Source: Salvator merianae (taxonomy: Eukaryota; Chordata; Lepidosauria; Squamata; Teiidae). From it: 64,000 nt of DNA. The notes beneath the pieces are model-generated. The model made no database searches, was not told where the DNA came from, and worked only from the letters and a program-made list of their open reading frames with translations. The DNA lies in the NCBI GenBank assembly GCA_003586115.2, contig QVOM02000126.1, positions 55,548,047 through 55,612,046 on the forward strand, given 5' to 3'. The stretch's first letter is position 1, and the number at the start of each line of letters is the position of its first letter. Shown here one piece after another: positions 1 through 12,480 of this stretch. The position numbers and the translations under genes were made by a program.

Positions 1-120
1 CTCTTCTTGTATTTATTTATTTATTTATTTATGACATTTCTATATTGCTTTCCATTTTTAAAACTCTCAAAGCAGTTTACAAAACATTAAAAACAAGGGT
101 AAAAACAAAATAAAAACAAC
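1..120 (-). repeat. L2-like LINE 3' tail
   Basis: A TTTA-repeat run followed by sequence resembling 'ttctatattgctttcc...caaagcagtttacaaaac' is the reverse complement of the common squamate L2-like 3' terminus, which ends in a scaled-down 'GGCGGTATATAAAT' motif and an ATAAATAA tail. Only the last 100 or so bases are present and the window edge cuts the microsatellite. Class assignment is from memory of the family. Confidence 0.5.
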
Positions 121-1090
121 AGTTCAAAACATTAAAAACTGGTAGCACTTGTGGGTTCTAAATGCAGATGAATGTGAGCTTGGTACCTTCGAAGCCGTTG
201 TAAACAGCTTCCATGTAGATTGTTGCAAACATGTTACTCTTCTGTCCTGAAGCATCCATAATCCCTGGGCATTATTGGTTATGGATGCTGCAATCTAAAC
301 CATTCTGAGGGTGCCAGGCTGTCAGACAATCTTGAGTTTCAAAATATTTAAGTTATGCTTAACATGTTGACTTCAAGGAACTCATTACCCATTCATCTTT
401 TCAGAAGATATTTCTAATCCCTTAATGAAGGATAATTGCATTTAAACTGGTCCATAAGTGGTTTGAGGCACATGTGTTGGTTAACAGTTACTGCTTAGAA
501 AAGTTGGTGTATATTTTAAAGTTCTTTAAAGGCAGCAGTGCCAGAAATAATTTTGTATATTATTGCTGATTTAAAGAGCTTATTCAACTTATCAATTTAG
601 GATTACCAAGCATATACTGCATCCAAGCACTACAGAAAAGGTAAAAGTAAAACATCAGATCATTGTGCTTTTTCCTTCGTCACTGGAGTGTGTTTTCTAA
701 AGACAAAAGCTGCATCTACTTGTACTAAAATAAGTGACTCAAAAGCAGTTTAGAGGTGGTATCATGCAATACCAGTGCCTCTGATCCACATTCAAGGGCA
801 GAAAATGCACTTCTAAAATGCATTATCTGGCCTTTAATGAGAATTAGAAGTAGAATGGGAACACTGGCCATTTCTAAGCTGTATTTCAACTGCTTTTTAA
901 TATGTGCATGTGCAGCCTAAGACAATATTTGCATGGCAGGAGAGAAAGTGCTACAAGCATAGTGCTTCCTCCCTCTCCACATTAAGAATAGTGCTATGTT
1001 CATAGTCCTATCCTTGAAGTGAAGGCATGCAGTTCATGTGCCACCTTCTCTCCTAGTATGAAGATCAAAGACTGATCTTCAATCTTGATA
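121..1090. other. unassigned non-coding DNA
   Basis: AT-rich sequence with no convincing open frame, RNA gene or repeat end that I recognise. Confidence 0.5.
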
Positions 1091-1299
1091 GCTTTGAACA
1101 CAAAAATAGTCCCCACGGATCATTTCCTATATTCAACAACATGGAACACTGCCTCTTGCTCCCTCCGTGATCAGCTAGAGAGGGGGAAGCAGTCTCCCCC
1201 ATCATCAAGTTCACAGCTGGGAATCCCCAACTTCAATCCTGATGGGGGAAGGGCTCCCCACACATGACAAATTCACACCTGCAATCTTAATGGAAGGGG

Positions 1300-1640
1300 G
1301 TAGACACTGAAGCCAGGCAGTCCCTGCTGAGAACTTGACAGTACAGATATGATTCATTAAATACAGAAAATGACCCTATGGGTCATTTCCTGTACTTGAT
1401 GATGGCCACTAAGGAGAGTAAAAGTCTCTCAAATAGCCGCAGTGATGGGATGAAGAGCTGTAAGAGTTCTTCATCCTGTTCTGCTGCTATAGCATTCTAT
1501 GAGCACTTACAATGGTATAACAGAGGGATGACTTCTTCCTCGGGTCATCCTGCCCATTGAATGCACCATGATGGGGCAGGATCACACAGATCCTGCACTC
1601 TTATGTCACATTCATGGAATCGTAGAGGCCTGTGCGGAAT
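1300..1640. repeat. unclassified palindromic repeat, family H copy 1
   Basis: Contains an imperfect palindrome at 1363-1392 (ACAGAAAATGACCC, loop, GGGTCATTTCCTGT). The same arrangement recurs at 38900-38930, and both copies continue into sequence ending near 'gcaccatg...cagatcctgc/cggatcctgc' and share 'gcacttacaatggtataaca' / 'gcacttacagtggtgtaaca'. A related half-palindrome lies at about 1108-1135. This looks like an old dispersed non-autonomous element. Terminal repeats and class are not resolved. The short open frames across it have no recognisable similarity. Confidence 0.4.
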
Positions 1641-2925
1641 CTGCATCAGATACGTGCCAGAAAGCCACCCATCTCTATAATACCATTAGAACCAGCACTG
1701 AAAATGTGCATCTAGGAAAGGGATGATAAGTCTTCCAAAAATCAATACGAGGCAAAAATGCACATTAATTATTTGCCACGCCATGCATGCATTTAATAGT
1801 ATTGCTTAATACAGCCCTGAAGTCTGTCATGCACAACTTTGTTTGACACTGCAGGGAACAGCATGATTCCTTTGTGACTCTAATCCATTTTCTCTGAAAT
1901 AAAAGACAAAGAAACAGAGAGACAAAGCAGGAAGGAATTGCTGGACTCACCAAGGACAATGTCTTTTATGCATCTGCAACCAAAATAAACTTAACTTGAA
2001 CCTGAAAAATGACAATGTCCAAATCATTGCCTACCTAATCATTCTCTGTTAAGAAATAACTATCATTTGGATAACCATTCGAAAGAGAATTTGTTGAAAG
2101 ACAGATAAAATGGAAAGCACTGATTACACCAAGATCAAGTAATATAAATATCTCAACTGATTTTCGTTCTTCCTTCCTTCCTTTGACAGCTGCATCATAC
2201 CCTGCATAGTATTTATATGGATGCATTCACCCATTTAATAATAAATCTGAAGCAGGAACAAATACATATTTGGCAAATAGAAGAGCACACTTCTCAGTCT
2301 AAATATATGGGTGTTGCTTTGAAAGTTAGGGATTTCTGCACTATCTAGTTATTTAGAGCTCCTGTGAGCTAGTTAAAAAGCATGCAATGATTATGATCCA
2401 GGTAAAGTTAAGCACTGTTAAGACCAATTGATTTTGGTGGGAGAATGGATAAAGAGTTGATTTCAGTGGGAGAGTTGATAAGAAAGAGATAAAATAAAGA
2501 CTGCACCTTTGAATTCAATGAGACTTTAAAGTGCTTAACTGAATCACGTCTAAGCATATGCTAAAAATGGCTTTTTATTTCACTGGTGTTTCCCTTTTCC
2601 CTTGTTTCTTTTTCAAAGTCAAGGAAGCTCTGCAGGATTTCTTGGCTACCCTAGCTTTTTATCCTTTATACACTGCTGGACAATGTGATAGGTGCAATAG
2701 CAGCAAGCTGAAAGCTTTTTCTTGCTTATCTTACATTCAGTATGTCACTAGTTGCATTAATTTCTATTTCATTTACCTCCTTGTCTAAACAGAATTCCAC
2801 ATGCACAGCCTGAGAAGCATACAAGAGCATGCACAGGCCAGTATCCAACCTCCTACCTATAATGTGCCAACTTCAAGTCACAAAATTACTTATTTGTCCA
2901 GATCTAGCAGAAGTTACTCATTTGT
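1641..2925. other. unassigned non-coding DNA
   Basis: No gene seen. The stretch 2395-2540 ('aagttaagcactgttaag' and 'agtgcttaactgaat') vaguely resembles an ancient dispersed repeat also suggested at 29190-29285, but I would not annotate it firmly. Confidence 0.4.
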
Positions 2926-2926
2926 A

Positions 2927-3278
2927 GAGTCTTGCACAAACTAAAATTGCGTGTTTGGTTCAAAATCATTTGTTCATCTCAACAGCAAACCATTTAATCA
3001 AACAAATGGTTGTTTGCATTCAATTTCAAATGTGTCCAAAAACAAAACAAAAAAAAGCCAACTATTTTTTCCATTGAAAAAAAGCCCCTTTTCAAGGGCA
3101 AAAAAACAGCAAACAAGAAATGTTCGTTCAAATTGTTCTTGCTCACAAGCGGTGGGCTGGTTCAGCTGATTCCAATTTTCAGATAGTTGAGTATCCATGT
3201 GTTCAGTTCAGTATGAATAGCTTTGAACATGAACTATTCGATCAAATTTTTGAATACAAACCAACCTTTGCATATCAC
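2927..3278. mobile_element. TA-flanked MITE, family K copy 1
   Basis: Starts GAGTCTTGCACAAAC and ends TTTGCATATCAC, imperfect terminal inverted repeats of the family K type (consensus by eye GGGATGTGCACAAA). TA dinucleotides lie at 2925-2926 and 3279-3280, as expected for a Tc1/mariner-style target duplication. The interior is rich in A and T runs ('aaaacaaaacaaaaaaaagcc', 'ttttttccattgaaaaaaag'). No transposase remains, so it is non-autonomous. The superfamily call rests only on the TA flanks. Confidence 0.6.
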
Positions 3279-3289
3279 TACTTATTTGT

Positions 3290-5200
3290 TTTGATCCAGA
3301 AAAGGTTACTTATGACTAACTATGCCAGTTCTGGTTAAGAGTATACATGGAACATCTATCTCATTACAAGATTTTGTATATTATAAGTCTAAATATTTTT
3401 ACTTTCTTATTCTATTTTATGTATGGGTCTATGGGCCATAACAGTTCTATGTATGAATATTTATGTCTGTTTGAATTAAATTATATAACACGGAGAAAGA
3501 TAATTCTGCTTAGAAATATTGTTTTCTTTTGTGTTCTATCTTATTTTTGGTTGGCAACCTTGGATATCATTGAGATGGGAAGAGATTTAAATAATAAATA
3601 GAGTCTTATAAATAATAGAAAAATAAAATCAATTATAATTCTGATACATACTTAGCTTGTTTTCCCAGCACCAGTTCTCAGCAGTGGCTGCTCATTTGTG
3701 ATGTGTCTCCCCAAACTTTAATGACATTTTGGCCCCAAGTAAAGACTGTTTTTATTCCTACAAGCTTTTTAATTCCCCCTTCCTAGCCTTGAATTCCCAC
3801 CTTTTCCCTCTGTTGCAATGGGCTGACTGTTATGCTTTTCATAGTCTGTTTTATACCAGTTGTTTAAAACACTCTTTTTCACAACTATACTTTGTACTTC
3901 GTAGCATTGTGGCTTTTATTACATGCTGAATGACATCCAGAGAACATTTACTATTGGGCAGCTAAATATATACAGAAAGAGAGAGAGAAAGGTTTGCCTA
4001 CATTTACTTTCACACAGAAATTAAAACAGACAGAATTTAACACCAGGAAGGTTTGAGATAAGCATCCTCACCATTTTCTACTAGTCCATTTTCTACCAGA
4101 CACTGAATCTGGAGGGTTACTGCAGCAAAACAATCTTTTTTTCCCCCTTCCCTTCCATAATTCATGTCCTGAAATAGACAACAATATTGCTCTCCTTCTT
4201 TTACATGCATGTCCACAGTAGAAACAGAATAGTGCATGTTTTAAGACACCGTAATGCTTGATTTGTCACTGAATATGCTGTCAATTGTATTCCCCTATGG
4301 GCTATTTTATTTACAGAGTAGGACACGGGATTCTTGCTGCACTTTTTACTAAAGTGAAACCAATACCTGGTGCAACACAAGACACACAACTTAAAACAGC
4401 AAAAACACGGACATCAACATCTTCATCCAGCATAAATTGTTTCATTCCAAACAGGAAAACATACTGTGTATGGAACAATAAAGCAGGTCACTTCGGAGTA
4501 GTAATTTTATATACCACAGCGCCATCTAGTGGTAATAAACCTTGTAACTGGAAGGGTAGTGCATGCTAGGAAACACCTCAAGTGTTCTATTGTGAAATGC
4601 GATGTTCATAAATAATTTGTGACCCTGGATGGAGCTTAGCTCCTAGCGTTATTGTCTGCGTTTTTATTCACATTTGTTTTCCTCTACATAATGCAGCTTA
4701 AGATCCCATGGGCCATGCTGTAGCTGCAAGGAAACCAACATATGCTATTTTCATTATTTTTAGAATTGGAAAGTACATGGATTAATGCAGTAAATAAAAT
4801 CTCTGTGCATTTCAGGAGGGAACTTTTGTAAGGGTGGACTTCAAACAGCATAAAAACTAAACCTAAGAAACACAATATTAGAAAGGTCATACAAAATGAA
4901 GTTCAGATAACTATTTTGCAAAAGGTAACAAAAGAAAAAAAAAAACCCAAAACCCTAATATCCATATTTGGCAATGTAGCTTGGGAACCCAATAAAATGC
5001 AGACACAAACCTATGCAAAACCCAGGGGAAGAATCCAATTAAAGTTAAGTGCAGTTTTAAGTCGCATTGCTTTCAACTGGAATAGGATAAACATGTGGTT
5101 AACTCTTAGATGACACTAATATGATTTAATAGAACTTGACATATCCCATGAGGCATATGTGTCACTTCTGTATAATTTTGTATTTGGTGCTAGAGATTTT
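3290..5200. other. unassigned AT-rich DNA
   Basis: Several AT-rich open frames of 60-94 codons occur on both strands; none has recognisable similarity or codon structure. The only site I would mark is the CTCF-like motif at 4517-4532. Confidence 0.45.
4517..4532 (-). promoter_or_regulatory. candidate CTCF-binding motif
   Basis: The minus strand reads CCACTAGATGGCGCTG, which fits the vertebrate CTCF core (CCASYAGRKGGCRSY) at essentially every position. CTCF is a zinc-finger chromatin architecture protein. The sequence match is seen directly; occupancy is inference. It lies in otherwise unassigned DNA, so it may be a bona fide site or the remnant of a repeat carrying one. Confidence 0.5.
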
Positions 5201-5212
5201 ATAGATGCTATC

Positions 5213-5653
5213 AGTCCTGTTCACACTTTGTACTAGTGAGCATCTCAGACACTTGCTAGTACACTGCTTCCGCATTCTGTGGAGGCCCTTGCGACCGGGA
5301 GCACCATAATGCTGCTTTTGATTGCAACTAGTTGTGGAGCACAAATTAGTGCTCCACAGCTTTACCAGGAGCTGATAGTCAGCTCCTTGTAAAGTGTTTT
5401 CGCACCTGCTGCAGCTGCCACGCCGCATCCAGTGACTGTACCTACGTGATTGCATGATCATGCCTGCACATACCTTAGGTGCTGCATGGCGCTGGCGGTT
5501 GCCATGGCAGTGGCCGGATGCTTCCCATCCGCTGCCATGGTCCAGATCCAGCAAGGCTACTAGTAGTGCAGGTGGCATCCATGCTGCATGGTCAATACCA
5601 CCATAGAAGAGGATAATTCTCCTGTTCTACAGTGATAAGTGTGAAAAGGCCCC
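5213..5653 (+). mobile_element. MITE family A, copy 1
   Basis: Left end GTCCTGTTCACACTTT and right end AAGTGTGAAAAGGCCC form terminal inverted repeats of the family A type (by eye GGGCCTTTTCGCACTTT). The interior carries hallmark blocks shared with the other A copies: 'actagtgagc', 'ggagcac', the palindromic 'tgtggagcacaaa...gctccacagc', and 'gccatggcagtggccgg'. The right flank is TAA. The copy retains many CpGs, unlike most of the window. Open frames crossing it are incidental. Confidence 0.65.
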
Positions 5654-5659
5654 TAATCT

Positions 5660-7550
5660 CTGAGACTGGTAATGACTATGGAGAAAGGAGATAAGAGGAG
5701 TGGAAAAAGGGAAGGGATATATATAAGCAGACTTCTTATGGGCTTATCATGATGAAGGAAAACTGGGAAGTTTCTGAGAAACAGCATGTTTATGGCCCTC
5801 AGTACTTGAATGTATAGGCTGGTGAATTGGTCTAGTCTGTCTGGAACAGACTGTCAAATAAATCAACATGTTCACCAAGGCTATAGAAAAACACCAGCTA
5901 AAGTCTGTGATGAATAGCTGCTCCCAAAAGAATCTATGCTGCTCAGCAGGATCTGGAAGGCATAGTTATGGTGCCCTGGAGGAGCCCAAAGGGAGTGGGG
6001 ATTGCATGACTGCCCCACCCGTCATGCCACCATCCTGCTGTAGAAGGATGGAAAGCGCCACCATCCTCCCACCCTTTACCATCCTTTGCCTGCAGCCATT
6101 TAGTGAAGTACCCCAAATGGTCAACCTCTAGGACCATTTCCTGCACCATTTCCTAAATGGCCCCAGTCAGAAATTTCAAAGACTGGAATCTCTCATTCCT
6201 TGTCTTTGATGTTCGGGCAGCGAGGACTGGCAATAAGGACATGCAATAAGATGTTTTACAGAGCCTGCCTTCTGTCCTCTTATTCAGCTCTTGGGAGCAG
6301 ATTTTTCATTCCAGTTGTTTCATTCCTAAGTAAAGAATTATTCTTCTCTTCAATATGCACACACTCTAGAAAGTTCTGATCCTCTTTCTGTCCTCTGTAT
6401 CATGGTTTTCTTAATTGACAGTAACTGATATAGACTGAAAGGTTTTAATCAGTCATTTATTGACATAATGTCTCACCTTGCCAAAATGGGCATTTCATAT
6501 TTATATGCAACCCAGAAACATAATCTTTTTTATTTTCCTCTTGTTTCTCTGCAGGAAAAGATAGATTCACTTATAAATCATTGAATAAACCATTTAGCCA
6601 CTAATTTATCATGCTGTCCTTATTGCCGCTTTTTCTTTTTTTTTTTTTTTTTTAAATTAAGAATGCAAGACACCAAATCTATTCCCCCTTCTCCTCTCTC
6701 CTTCTACTTTAAATTTTTGTGGTTACAAGCAGCCTTACTTACAACCATCTATCAGCTTGCGGTAACCTTGAGGCACATAGTTGCTCTATTAAATTTTAGA
6801 ATCACAGTCATAATACACATCTCTTGGGTACTGGAACACTTTGCCAAAAAAAACCAAGGCAAACTATCCTTCACATCCTTCATCTATAGACAACCATGGC
6901 TTGTCTATCTGATAAAAACAATGATGGTTATATGCACTAGTCTTATCCATTATTGAGGCACAGGCAAAAAATAGGGACAACGTGTTAGCAGCTGTAAAAG
7001 AAAAATAACATGCATTATTTAGGTGCACTTTTAATTCATTCCTGCCAGAAACAGAAGCACATAACATATTTGGAAGATAAGGGGGGTTCTGCTAAGGCCT
7101 ACCTAAGCATTATGCTATGCCCATGCCAATATTCAAATAGGCAATTAGAAACTGTCATTAAAAACAAACAAATCAGGGAAGGAGTGAAGAAAGAAGTATG
7201 TGCAACTTCCTCACCTTGCACTATTTTAGACTAAAATCCTTCCTTAGCCATGGCCGATTTCTGAAGGTACTATTTGGTACATATGCCAGAGAAATCCAAA
7301 ATATCTTGCACCATTAAGCAAACTGAAAGTATGTCAGCCTATCAGACATTATCTTGAACCAGACAGGAATTTTTGTTTTGTGACCTCATTCTTATTTCTG
7401 CATTCTTCTCAGCTCAAGGACCTTTTGATTTTGTTTGTTTCCACCATTGAATTGTATAGTATTAAGTAACTTTATTTGCCCAACTTAATGTCACTCGTGC
7501 ATGTAGAAGAAAGTTGTCTATAGCATTAAATAAGCAAGCTACATGGTGCT
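5660..7550. other. unassigned non-coding DNA
   Basis: No gene seen. 6110-6165 contains repeated 'accatttcct' words reminiscent of family H but not alignable by eye. A T-run at about 6636-6653 is a plain homopolymer. Confidence 0.4.
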
Positions 7551-7554
7551 ACTA

Positions 7555-7901
7555 GAGACGTGCAAAATTCGATTCACATTTGCAAATTTGATTAAATCAA
7601 ATTTGCAGATATTCACATTGAAATGAAAATGCAGGTTTTTTGCATTTCCAAAACTTCAATCAAATCGAACCAGTCTCCCACTTGTGAAAAAAAACAATTC
7701 ATGTTTCTCTGTGTTTTTGCCCATGAAAGGGCTTTCTTCAGTGGAAGAAAATGGAATTTTTCTTTGTGAAAAAGCACAAAAATAAACACAAAAACCTATG
7801 GGTTTTTTTTTTTTCAGTAAAACAGTTCAATGACAAAATGTACAAATAGATTTTTACTTTGATGACAAAATGAACACACAAATTTCATTTGTGCATATCC
7901 C
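7555..7901. mobile_element. TA-flanked MITE, family K copy 2
   Basis: Terminal inverted repeats GAGACGTGCAAAATTC and CATTTGTGCATATCC are flanked by TA at 7553-7554 and 7902-7903. At 347 bp it matches the other short K copies in length and in its A/T-run interior, including an internal 'gaaaatggaatttttctttg' region. No coding capacity. Confidence 0.65.
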
Positions 7902-7904
7902 TAA

Positions 7905-8585
7905 CTGCTACTTACACAATTTGTGTAATTTATGTAATTGACCAATGTAAAGGAATGAATTGTTTAGTTCTGATGATGATATGGAAGATACAGTAAAAGA
8001 GTTAAGAAGAAGGAAAAGGTCTATCAAGGACAAACTGCAAAATCCAACAATTTGCAAACTGTAGCACCTTCAAAGGTAAACAGCAGCTTGTGGTGGATGG
8101 TCTTTGTTAGGAAACAACATAGAGGAAAGATTTCATATTCTTTGCTTCATACCAGAATCCTACCCTGACATTTGCTTTCTGTTAAGAACAAGTTCAAGTT
8201 CTAGCATGGGTTCAAATAGTTTATTATTTATGTAATATGCAGTTTTTCCATGAATAAAGAAATTCAAACTGAACTGTATTCACAATACGCATGCCCAGGA
8301 GCTCTAGGTAGGAACTATTTGTAAAAGCACATTAGTAAGAGATACTGCATAGATCAACAATGCAAGGGTGGTAGGGAAGGACTCAGAATCCATTTAGAAA
8401 CCTTGCTTTGATCTCACTTAACACTATTTGGGTTTTTTAGCAGATCAAATTGCAGTTGATTAGGATAGAAATTAGATTTCTAGCCAGAACCTCAACCTTC
8501 CTTCACTACACTTGCAGAAACACTCTGTAAGCCTCCATTGCTAGCTACTGCCTCTCCTCTCTTATTGCTAGGCTATTCTTCCTTC
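7905..8585. other. unassigned non-coding DNA
   Basis: No gene or recognisable repeat seen. Confidence 0.4.
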
Positions 8586-8589
8586 ATAA

Positions 8590-9395
8590 AATGAAAATGG
8601 GCAGTTGTTTTACATTACATTCTTATATCACTATTATTATCAAGTTCCTCCTTCATTAACAGTTTCTTCTAAACTTCATGTTCTTCAACGTCCTGTTCTC
8701 CTTCCTTCTTTTTTCACCGAAACTCTTCTTTCTTTTTCACTCTTCGAATCCAGCAATCACAAGTCCATTGTCCAGCTCTTGCAGAAAGTCAATAAAGGGT
8801 TTCCAGTTCCTGTAAAACCTATCAACTGTTTTATTTCTCAAAAGATTTGTCAGTTTGTCCATCTCGGCAACCTCCATCGTTTGGACTAACCAATCACCCA
8901 CCGTTGGTATTATCTCCCCTTTCCACTTCTGAGTATATACAATTCTGGCAGCAGTTACCATATGTTGCAATAGCACATTGATATCTTCAACATTATTTTC
9001 CACTATTCCCAATAGGAATAATTCTGGTCTAAAAGGAATGTTTATCTTTAAAATTTTCTGCATAACTATGTGAATTTGAACCCAAAACTTTTTAGTTTTT
9101 GCATAAGTCCACCACATATGATAAAAAGTACCCTCATGCTTCTTACATTTCCAACATTTACTTGACATGCCTTGATACATTTTTGAAATTCTAAAAGGTG
9201 TTAGGTACCATCGATACATCATCTTAAATATATTCTCTTTCAACATATTACATACAGTAAATTTCATATCTTTGGTCCACAATTTTTCCCATTGATCCAT
9301 TGAAATATTATAGCCAAAATTTTGTGCCCACTTTATCATACATTCTTTAACTTGCTACTGTCTCAAATGCTTTTCAAAGCTTTCAAGATGGCACT
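8590..9395 (-). mobile_element. 5'-truncated L1 LINE, 3' part
   Basis: Minus-strand fragment comprising the carboxy-terminal end of ORF2 and a short pyrimidine-rich (plus-strand view) 3' untranslated region. The ORF2 stop is at about 8737. The 5' side breaks off near 9390, immediately before a family K terminus (TTTGCATATCCC at 9397-9406), so the two may be nested or merely adjacent. Squamate L1 assignment follows from the ORF2 protein described separately. Confidence 0.8.
8737..9339 (-). pseudogene. L1 ORF2 carboxy-terminal fragment
   Basis: A 200-codon uninterrupted frame encodes the extreme carboxy terminus of L1 ORF2p, downstream of the reverse transcriptase. Residues 41-48 read MYRWYLTP and residues 61-77 carry the cysteine-rich motif KCWKCKKHEGTFYHMWW: Cys62, Cys65, His74. 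The family's fourth ligand, expected about five residues after the His, is Tyr79 here. Intact squamate ORF2p is over 1,200 residues, so the endonuclease and polymerase domains are missing. The first Met is internal, not a start codon. The missing ligand and truncation mark it as dead. Long openness despite no selection suggests a moderately young insertion. Confidence 0.85.
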
Positions 9396-9396
9396 T

Positions 9397-9780
9397 TGCA
9401 TATCCCTAGCTATGCAGTAATGATTTAGTGTCAGTGAGTAGAATAATCCAAAGCTGGAGCTGCCTGAAAGTGCATCTGTGAAAGTGTCTTCTCACTTGAG
9501 TTGCTGGGCACTTCATAGTATACACAGCTAACAATGCAGGTGCTTGGCAAGTGAGGTACTCCAGCAGAGAGTGGAGACCTGTGGCCCTGTGCACCATGGG
9601 TGGGCATTGTACTTGGTGAGCATGTCGTACCACTGCATATGAGACGCAACACTCAAGATCACTCCCCAGGTGCCCACACGCAGTCATGGAGACATGCTCT
9701 TTGTTTTAATGAGAGAAAGTTGCTTGCCCTGATACCAGTGAACTTACTCCCCTATTTTCATCTACTCCTTGTCTAAAGGG
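9397..9780. other. K-type terminus, then unassigned DNA
   Basis: 9397-9408 is a K-type right terminus (TTTGCATATCCC plus TA) without an identifiable left partner. The remainder has no gene that I recognise; open frames of 93 and 73 codons on the minus strand lack similarity. Confidence 0.35.
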
Positions 9781-9782
9781 AA

Positions 9783-10423
9783 GGCCCAGTTCACACCACA
9801 ATAGATTAATCCATCATAGGTTACAATGGAGTGTCAGACCATTTTTTTAATGTTTACCCCCATCTAATATAGTGTTCCCTTAGTCCACACAGTTCAGTCT
9901 TCTTGGCCTCAGTCTTGTGTGATAGGGTACTTTTTCCCTCTCCATCCCTCCCAGCCTTCTTCACCCTGTTCCCTCTCTGATTGGATGCATTCCTGTCAGT
10001 CGAATTCTGGTTTCTTGGAGGAGGATAAAGTCACCTCCCTCTGTCACCTCCCACCACATCTACTAATTATTCCTGTTTGTAGAACTTATAAGATGGGAGC
10101 TTCTCTTTTTTTCTTGTCTTTCTCCTTGCCCTCTGTCACATCCACCGTATTTTTAAAAAGAAGGCAAATTTCGCACAATTGTGCAAAACGGCATCTTCAC
10201 AAGTTCTGGGAAGCAACACAGAGTGTAGATGGTGGGGTGACTACAATTCCCCTCTGCACACTATGGGATGTTGTATCAGTGTCAGTGCTGGTATAGTCTG
10301 AATACCAGATAGATCAGATTGGGAGGAGATATGCTGAATAAAAATTGGAAGGGCATTTTTTTGGAATCCATAGGGATCAAGGACTGTTTCAGACTTTCTT
10401 AAACATCAGGTGTGACCACAGCC
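9783..10423. mobile_element. possible Harbinger-like non-autonomous element
   Basis: Left GGCCCAGTTCACACC and right GGTGTGACCACAGCC form imperfect terminal inverted repeats; flanks are GAA (left) and TAA (right), close to a 3-bp TWA target duplication. The interior is unremarkable apart from a short palindrome 'cgcacaattgtgc' at about 10171. A single copy with mismatched flanks, so the call is tentative. Confidence 0.35.
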
Positions 10424-10429
10424 TAAAAG

Positions 10430-12060
10430 TTCCCCTTTGGTTTTGCACTTACATTCTGGTGCAAAAATAAAAATAAAAAAATTCTAGACTAAAAGTTGTA
10501 ATTCCTTTGAAATCAATGTATCAGCAAAAGCAATTACCATCTAACTTCAGTTTTAATCACAGTTTAGGTATTTGCTACATTTAAATGTTATATATTTTTG
10601 CAAAATCTCATCAAAGGTGGCAATAAACTTTTTTATTATTAATTTTAAAAGTTGCAGCTTTGCTCTAGTTCATCTAACTCTTTCCTCTTGTGTATTAGGC
10701 ACTGGTCATTTTTCTTCTTTTGGAAAAAAAAACAGCATCTACATGTAGAACTGCCAAAAAAGGGTAAGGCACTGATAATAACTAGATCTGTTAGCAAAAT
10801 ATGAATCTCTTTAAGCTGTCAAAATTAACATTATCTTACTTACATTAAAAGCAAGACTTATGAAATGGGTTATTTGCACCTAAAATGTCTCTTCTCTTGC
10901 ATGAAGGAATACTTGAGACCTCTATGAAACTATATCCTCTTCTTCCAAGCGATATTCTTGGGACAAATACAGATGAAAGTCAATGGGACACGGTGCCTGT
11001 GTGGCAAACAAGTCTAGGGATGTGCCATTTTCTTATAAAATGATGGAGTCCTGCTTGGTTTCACTTGCAGTTTAAAGTAAAATAAAGCCATTTCCTGGTT
11101 GATTTCAGTTACAATTGGAGATGGTTTTTCAATCTGACCAGCAGCAAAGCTTTAAAAGAAAATGTTAAGACAGTGTGGAGGAAGGAGTGAGAGGTAAATA
11201 AGAGAAGCTGAACAAAAATTGCAACCAGTACCAAAAGAGAAAAGAATAGTGATGCTTAACAATTCAGGGAATTAAACCACATAATACTGGGCAAATTTTA
11301 AAAGGGATTAATTTATTTTATAGGGTTAGCAAAAGAAGTGGAAATCTTTTGCCTTTTATTAGGGTGATAAAATTATTGGTGACACCTGAGCATGGCAGTT
11401 CTCTCCCACTGCAAAAGCATCGTATTCAGTTTAATGAATTGCAAAAATAAAAATGATAAACCCCAAATACAAGGACATTTATTTTCCTCTGTAGCAAATT
11501 ACTCATCCCCACAAATTTGTTACAGTGCTGTTTCCTGTAATGAATGTGCCACCTTATCTTAATTATCAACAGCAAGACTTTGCTCATTTATCTCATAAAC
11601 CATAGCTTTGGTTCTCCACAACATCCCTGTGCATTCATTTGAATTCCTCACATGGTGACTACGGAGGCCCTGGATGTAGATATCAAAATGGAGCATCTGA
11701 AGCATGGAGAGTCTAATTCAAAGGGTTTCAGAATCTAGTACATGTTGTGTGCAGCTAGATCTCCCTGAATGTGTTTTGAGCAACAGCATTCAATGAGGAG
11801 AAATCTAACCCCTTCTATTTAACCCCTTTAAGACCCCAGCAAAATAGCTCTTCTTCTAGACATCAGTCAGCCACTCTACCAGAAGCCCCCAGTGACATCA
11901 TCCATTTAAAGACTAGTCCATCCACATAGGATCTTCTGGAGATGCAGCTTATAGGTGGTTAAAATAATAATTAAAGAGTTTTTCATCAATGGCTTATTAC
12001 ACGGGTATGTAGCAATGATAAATATTCCTAATCTCAAGTCTGTTTGGCCATTTCCACACA
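10430..12060. other. unassigned AT-rich DNA
   Basis: No gene seen. A single K-like left end (TAGGGATGTGCCATTT) occurs at 11015-11030 without a visible right end. The stretch 11280-11640 is free of recognisable repeats and could be old unique sequence. Confidence 0.4.
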
Positions 12061-12480
12061 GCACAGACTATCCTGTGCCATGCTGACTCAATTCAGGCAA
12101 CCCAGCTGCTGGCTCAATAGCTCATCTCAGCCCAGAGGCTGTTTTGGCTAAGCATCCAGGAGTGGCAACTTCTGGCGCTGGGCATGTTAGACCAGACTGT
12201 GACCCATGGATTGTCTGTGAACAGCTGGTGGTCTAGTACACCAGCTACAACACTACATAGACTATTTACAAACAGTTCACACTTGAAGTAGACTATGGTA
12301 CCATTTTTGTGTTGCAGCCTACTCCAATGTCTCATCTGATGCAAACAAACTGACCCACTGGAAGGTGATTCATAGTGTGGGTGATGAGTTCTACAAGTCT
12401 CACTGGGCTGGTCTATGGGCCTAGTGCAGACACAGCCTTGTGACCACTTGGAGTGCCTTAGGTCTAACAGCAACTCGACT
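12060..12480. mobile_element. palindrome-centred repeat, family F/G copy 1
   Basis: Shares ordered blocks with 47440-47940: 'ggctgttttgg', 'ctcatctgatgca' against 'ctcatcttatgca', and a central stem TTAGACCAGA...TGGTGGTCTA at 12189-12236. Related stems occur at 36375-36420, 40568-40623 and 47545-47600. I interpret these as copies of an old non-autonomous element with a central inverted repeat; ends and class are unresolved. The 119-codon minus-strand frame here is incidental. Confidence 0.45.

Noticed and set aside
5162..5578. 138-codon minus-strand open frame
   Set aside because: Falls almost entirely in MITE family A copy 1; other A copies have frames in different registers.
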